Shown in pieces: positions 13,855 to 16,860 of a stretch of DNA of 16,860 nucleotides (position 1 is the stretch's first letter; each line of letters opens with the position of its first letter). Below the pieces are notes generated by a model. That model worked only from the letters and a program-made list of their open reading frames with translations. It was not told the DNA's origin and did no database searches. The DNA comes from JAAGZL01 sp964628835 (GTDB taxonomy: Bacteria; Pseudomonadota; Gammaproteobacteria; Chromatiales; Chromatiaceae), in assembly GCA_964628835.1 (NCBI GenBank), contig CAZVME010000072.1, positions 1 to 16,860 of the forward strand, read 5' to 3'. The position numbers and the translations under genes are program-made.

Positions 13855-15009
13855 CTATTTGAACTGCTGTTCCAGTTCAGCGTATCCCTGTTTGGTCATC
13901 TCTTCTCTGGGGATGAAGCGTAAGGCCGCAGAATTTATACAGTAGCGTTTACCGGTGGGCTCGGGGCCATCATTAAACACATGTCCCAAATGGGAGTCAC
14001 CATGCACACTGCGCGCCTCGGTGCGCGGATAGATCAGCTTGAAATCAGTACTGGTGGAAACAAACTCAGAACTTATGGGTTTGGTAAAGCTGGGCCACCC
14101 GGTCTTGGAGTCATACTTATCCCGGGACGAAAACAGGGGTTCTCCAGTCACCACATCCACATATATACCATCACGCTTTTCATCCCAATACTCATTACTG
14201 AAAGCCCGCTCTGTTCCATCCTCCTGGGTCACCTTGTACTGGAGTGGAGTCAGGGTCTCTCGCAACATCTTATCGTTTGGTACACTGTATTTTTTACCGG
14301 CCTTCATCTTCATCTCCACTCTCTTTCCTGAGACCTTTATAAAGGCCCCATCTTTGCTGGTGTCATTTCTGCTGGAGTCAGCTTCCCACACACTCTTCAG
14401 GTACTGATCACGCCCGGAGTTGTAACGATAGAACTTATAGCGAATAGGATTTTTCTTGTAGTAATCCTGATGATACTCCTCTGCAACCCAGAACCTGGAG
14501 AACTTAAACAGTTCAGTTACTACCGGCTTATCAAACTGGCTGGACTTACCCAGCGCGACCTTGGACCTCTCCGCTTGCAATCGCTGTTGGTCATTGTGAT
14601 AAAAAATACCGGGCCGGTATGAGTCACCACGGTCTACAAATTGACCGCCGTTATCAGTGGGATTTATATGCCGCCACAGATGGTCCAGCAACTGACTGTA
14701 TGACACCACCTTGGGATCATAATAGACCTGTACCGCCTCAATATGCCCAGTGCCGCCGTTGGATACCTGTCTGTAGGTTGGGTTATCCAGATGCCCGCCG
14801 GTATAACCGGAAATAGCCTCCTTTACTCCATCCAGCTTTTCAAAATCTGATTCTGTACACCAGAAACAACCACCGGCAAATGTCGCCACCTCCAGCCCAT
14901 CCAGCGCTGTCTGCGGCTTAGTATCATCTTTGGCCATTGAAACCGACACTGCCAGTAGCAGTGGAATCAGGAACAATGCCCCAAGGATTACCAACCATTT
15001 AATCTTCAT
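13855..15009 (-). CDS. msrAB: Exported MsrA-MsrB methionine sulfoxide reductase fusion
   Basis: From the ATG at 15009 (GGGAGAAGAGAG just upstream) the protein has 384 residues with an N-terminal signal peptide or anchor (MKIKWLVILGALFLIPLLLAVSV). MsrA spans about 40-200: GGCFWCTE with nucleophile C48 and C51, then GGTGHIEAVQVYYDP and EEYHQDYY. MsrB spans about 235-380: GWPSF, SHLGHVFNDGP and RYCINSAALRF with nucleophile C357. Together they reduce S- and R-methionine sulfoxide in the envelope. Only three Cys exist in the whole protein. The usual distal MsrA resolving Cys, an MsrB resolving Cys and zinc CxxC pairs are absent, and there is no N-terminal thioredoxin domain as in Neisseria PilB. 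It needs an outside reductant. An ATG at 15027 lacks a ribosome-binding site. Confidence 0.94.
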   Translation of the reverse strand: MKIKWLVILGALFLIPLLLAVSVSMAKDDTKPQTALDGLEVATFAGGCFWCTESDFEKLDGVKEAISGYTGGHLDNPTYRQVSNGGTGHIEAVQVYYDPKVVSYSQLLDHLWRHINPTDNGGQFVDRGDSYRPGIFYHNDQQRLQAERSKVALGKSSQFDKPVVTELFKFSRFWVAEEYHQDYYKKNPIRYKFYRYNSGRDQYLKSVWEADSSRNDTSKDGAFIKVSGKRVEMKMKAGKKYSVPNDKMLRETLTPLQYKVTQEDGTERAFSNEYWDEKRDGIYVDVVTGEPLFSSRDKYDSKTGWPSFTKPISSEFVSTSTDFKLIYPRTEARSVHGDSHLGHVFNDGPEPTGKRYCINSAALRFIPREEMTKQGYAELEQQFK

Positions 15010-15030
15010 CTCTCTTCTCCCGTACATAAT

Positions 15031-15044
15031 CTAACAATAGTTAG
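15031..15044. promoter_or_regulatory. Palindrome in the msrAB leader region
   Basis: CTAACAATAGTTAG is a perfect 5-bp inverted repeat with a 4-nt centre, 21 bp upstream of the msrAB ATG. It is followed by TGTTAA, another partial half-site. It could be an operator for the neighbouring two-component regulator, but it does not match the QseB/PmrA direct-repeat consensus convincingly. The rest of the 15045-15174 gap shows nothing clear. Confidence 0.35.
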
Positions 15045-15174
15045 TGTTAAGGATGGGCAAAAGAGTTCAAGCCAGCATCACACATTTATCACAGAATGGT
15101 CACAATTATTGGGGAGAGAAAGGTACGGAATCTCTAATTTATTTAGCGGTTCCAGTAGCATATGGATGTGCTGC

Positions 15175-16518
15175 CTATCCGTGGCAAGAGGGGAAAGTCA
15201 CTGTAACTCTAAAACCCGGCAACTCCGCTTGATCAATAGTTATGTGCGCCTGATGCAGTTCGGCAATACGCTGTACTATCGAGAGCCCGAGACCACAGCC
15301 ATCCGTCTGGTTGTCTAGAATCCGGTAAAATCTGTCAAATACCCTTTCTTGCAACTCCGGTACAATACCCGGCCCACTGTCTGTCACGCTGAGCATTACA
15401 CCCTGTTCCGTCTGTCTGACTGCAACATCCACGCACCCACCGGCAAGTGTATGCTTGAGCGCATTATCCACCAGGTTACGCAACAGCACTCCCAGGGCCT
15501 CTGGATACCCATACAGGTTTCCGCCACAGTCATCTTCTAACCCCAGATCTATATCCTTGTTCAAGGCCATCTGAGCATATTCACTTATCACCCGTACAGC
15601 AACAGACACAAGATCCACAGATTCAAACTCCTTTTTGTTCGATTCCGGATCCAACCGCGCCATGGTCAGCAGTTGCTCCACCAGACGGGTGGCACGGTCA
15701 ACGCCTTTAAGAATATTAGCAATGGCCTTGGCCTTTTCCTCATCATTACTGGCAGCCTGGGCAACCTGGGCCTGAACCTTGAGGGCGGCAAGCGGCGTTC
15801 GCAGTTCGTGGGCTGCATCGGCCGTGAAGCGACGTTCACTCTCTAGCGCCCTGCGTAGCTGTGCCAACAGTTGATTGATAGCGACAATCAGTGGTTCAAT
15901 CTCCGCCGGAGCAAAGTCTAAAGGTAGAGGCTGTAACACCTTGGGTGAGCGTGCAGCTACTTCAGCGGTTACACGCTGCAATGGTCGAAGACCTCGACCA
16001 ACGGCAAACCAGATCATACCGGCCAGTAGTGGCAAAGCAATAAACAGGGGGTACAGAACCTGTAGGCTGATTGCATTCACTAACTCATTGCGCACATCGT
16101 ACTGCTCCGCCACTTGAACACTGGCTATACCATCCATTGATGGAAGAACAAATACGCGCCACACCTCATCTTTGAATAATTGATCAGTAAACCCAGATAC
16201 ATCGCTCATCCGGGTGGTTGGGGCTACCCCCGAGTGCATAACCAGGACCTTTCCGTTCCATATCTGGAAGGCTACTTTTTGTTCGTAGGCATGCCCGAAA
16301 AAGCTATCGCTGAGCTCAACACCATCACGCCCATCTTCCTTTAGCTGACGCAGTGCAAGTCCCTGTAGGGTGCGCGCATACTGAGCCAGCTGGGCATCAA
16401 ACAGCTCCTCAATTTCGTGTCTGCTGGAATAATAACTGGCAGTGGTGATAACTATCCATACCAGAGAAAAAAGCCCCACAAGTATAATGAGCAAACGTAG
16501 CCGTAACGAACTCTTCAC
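15175..16518 (-). CDS. QseC/PmrB-like sensor histidine kinase
   Basis: This is a 447-residue inner-membrane kinase. Helix 1 spans residues 8-28, a periplasmic 2CSK-type sensor region about 29-150, and helix 2 about 153-174. A HAMP-like linker follows to about 228, then HisKA with H237 in AAHELRTPLAAL, and HATPase_c with N348/N352, DSGPGI at 380-385 and GCGLGLSI at 407-414. This order and the 2CSK-like N terminus are those of QseC/PmrB kinases. The start is a GTG, with GGAG 8 nt upstream, overlapping the regulator stop (GTGA). It is upstream of msrAB by about 165 bp, so it may sense oxidative or metal stress in the periplasm, by analogy with E. coli HprS and msrPQ. The signal is not evident from sequence. 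Confidence 0.93.
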   Translation of the reverse strand: MKSSLRLRLLIILVGLFSLVWIVITTASYYSSRHEIEELFDAQLAQYARTLQGLALRQLKEDGRDGVELSDSFFGHAYEQKVAFQIWNGKVLVMHSGVAPTTRMSDVSGFTDQLFKDEVWRVFVLPSMDGIASVQVAEQYDVRNELVNAISLQVLYPLFIALPLLAGMIWFAVGRGLRPLQRVTAEVAARSPKVLQPLPLDFAPAEIEPLIVAINQLLAQLRRALESERRFTADAAHELRTPLAALKVQAQVAQAASNDEEKAKAIANILKGVDRATRLVEQLLTMARLDPESNKKEFESVDLVSVAVRVISEYAQMALNKDIDLGLEDDCGGNLYGYPEALGVLLRNLVDNALKHTLAGGCVDVAVRQTEQGVMLSVTDSGPGIVPELQERVFDRFYRILDNQTDGCGLGLSIVQRIAELHQAHITIDQAELPGFRVTVTFPSCHG

Positions 16519-16796
16519 GCAGACTTCTCCACCATATATCCCACGCCGCGAATTGTGCGAATCAGTTCTTTTCCTAATTTCTTGCGTAGGTGATGGATAT
16601 AAACTTCAACTGTATTACTCTCAACGTCACTACTCCACCCATACAGTGCCTGTTCCAGGCGTTCACGAGACTGAACCCGTCCTGCATTCTCAAGCAATAA
16701 CTGTAAAACCGCATATTCACGTTTAGACAGTTCAACTCTATTTCCATCCAGTTCCACTGAGTGGGCAGCCGAATCAAACCGCAATCCACCGAACAC
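16515..16796 (-). CDS. OmpR-family response regulator, DNA-binding part only (interrupted or truncated)
   Basis: Ninety-three residues form a complete OmpR/PhoB winged-helix domain: GGLRFDSAAHSVELDG, LSKREYAVLQLLL, the recognition-helix region NTVEVYIHHLRKKLG and the wing TIRGVGYMVE. The only start in frame is a GTG at 16796, yet the same frame continues upstream with GLATPVLV, which matches the usual linker after the receiver domain. That frame is closed by TAG at 16818-16820. Beyond it, 40 bases to the window edge show no receiver domain in this frame, and frame A also has stops. Either the gene is broken, or a base error lies near the edge, with the receiver beyond the window. It overlaps the kinase by 4 bp. 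A stand-alone DNA-binding protein is possible but less likely. Confidence 0.75.
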   Translation of the reverse strand: MFGGLRFDSAAHSVELDGNRVELSKREYAVLQLLLENAGRVQSRERLEQALYGWSSDVESNTVEVYIHHLRKKLGKELIRTIRGVGYMVEKSA

Positions 16797-16860
16797 CAGT
16801 ACAGGTGTGGCAAGCCCCTAGTATCGTAGACACCTGTTAGCGTTACAATAACGCAAAAAG

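Overview
This window reads as a chromosomal segment of a gammaproteobacterium. Protein motifs (FixL-type PAS domain, YchJ/SEC-C protein, QseC-like kinase, GTP-dependent PEP carboxykinase, NosL proteins), an FNR/Anr-type operator and intermediate base composition fit a facultative or microaerobic, possibly sulfur-oxidising lineage. The lineage is inference only; no rRNA or marker gene is present. No tRNA, rRNA, insertion sequence, prophage or CRISPR array was seen. Apart from a gene tail at the left edge, every gene lies on the minus strand.

Layout: 1-125 (+) is the last 40 codons of a PQQ-type sugar dehydrogenase, converging on a GFA-family zinc protein (196-624) that follows dsbB (646-1155). 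Positions 1249-5427 hold a three-gene signalling operon, transcribed as Hpt-REC-REC-GGDEF protein, then CHASE-PAS histidine kinase, then a lone CheY-like receiver. The kinase PAS domain keeps the His and Arg positions used by FixL to bind haem and sense oxygen. A periplasmic lytic transglycosylase (5644-6354), a YchJ-like SEC-C protein (6480-6965) and pckG (7045-8838) follow.

The most interesting block is 9169-13637, a six-gene minus-strand operon. In transcription order it encodes a small anchored protein, a FtsX/MacB-type permease, a LolD/MacB-type ATPase, a polytopic membrane protein with conserved-looking Cys/His loops, a Tat-type NosL-like protein with a Met/Lys-rich tail, and a second NosL-like protein. 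The first three genes overlap by 4 bp and the fourth starts 3 bp after the ATPase stop. Upstream lies a perfect TTGAT-N4-ATCAA box at class II spacing from a plausible -10 element. No nosZ, nosD, nosR or nosY is present. I infer an oxygen- or NO-regulated copper (or other thiophilic metal) handling module acting at the cell envelope.

The right end carries an exported MsrA-MsrB fusion (13855-15009) with only three cysteines. Upstream of it is a QseC/PmrB-like kinase (15175-16518) and the DNA-binding half of its OmpR-family regulator (16515-16796). The regulator reading frame is closed by a TAG at 16818-16820, so it is either broken or affected by a sequence error near the window edge. The arrangement resembles regulator/kinase pairs that control periplasmic methionine sulfoxide repair. 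dsbB, msrAB and the NosL module share a theme of periplasmic thiol and metal homeostasis.
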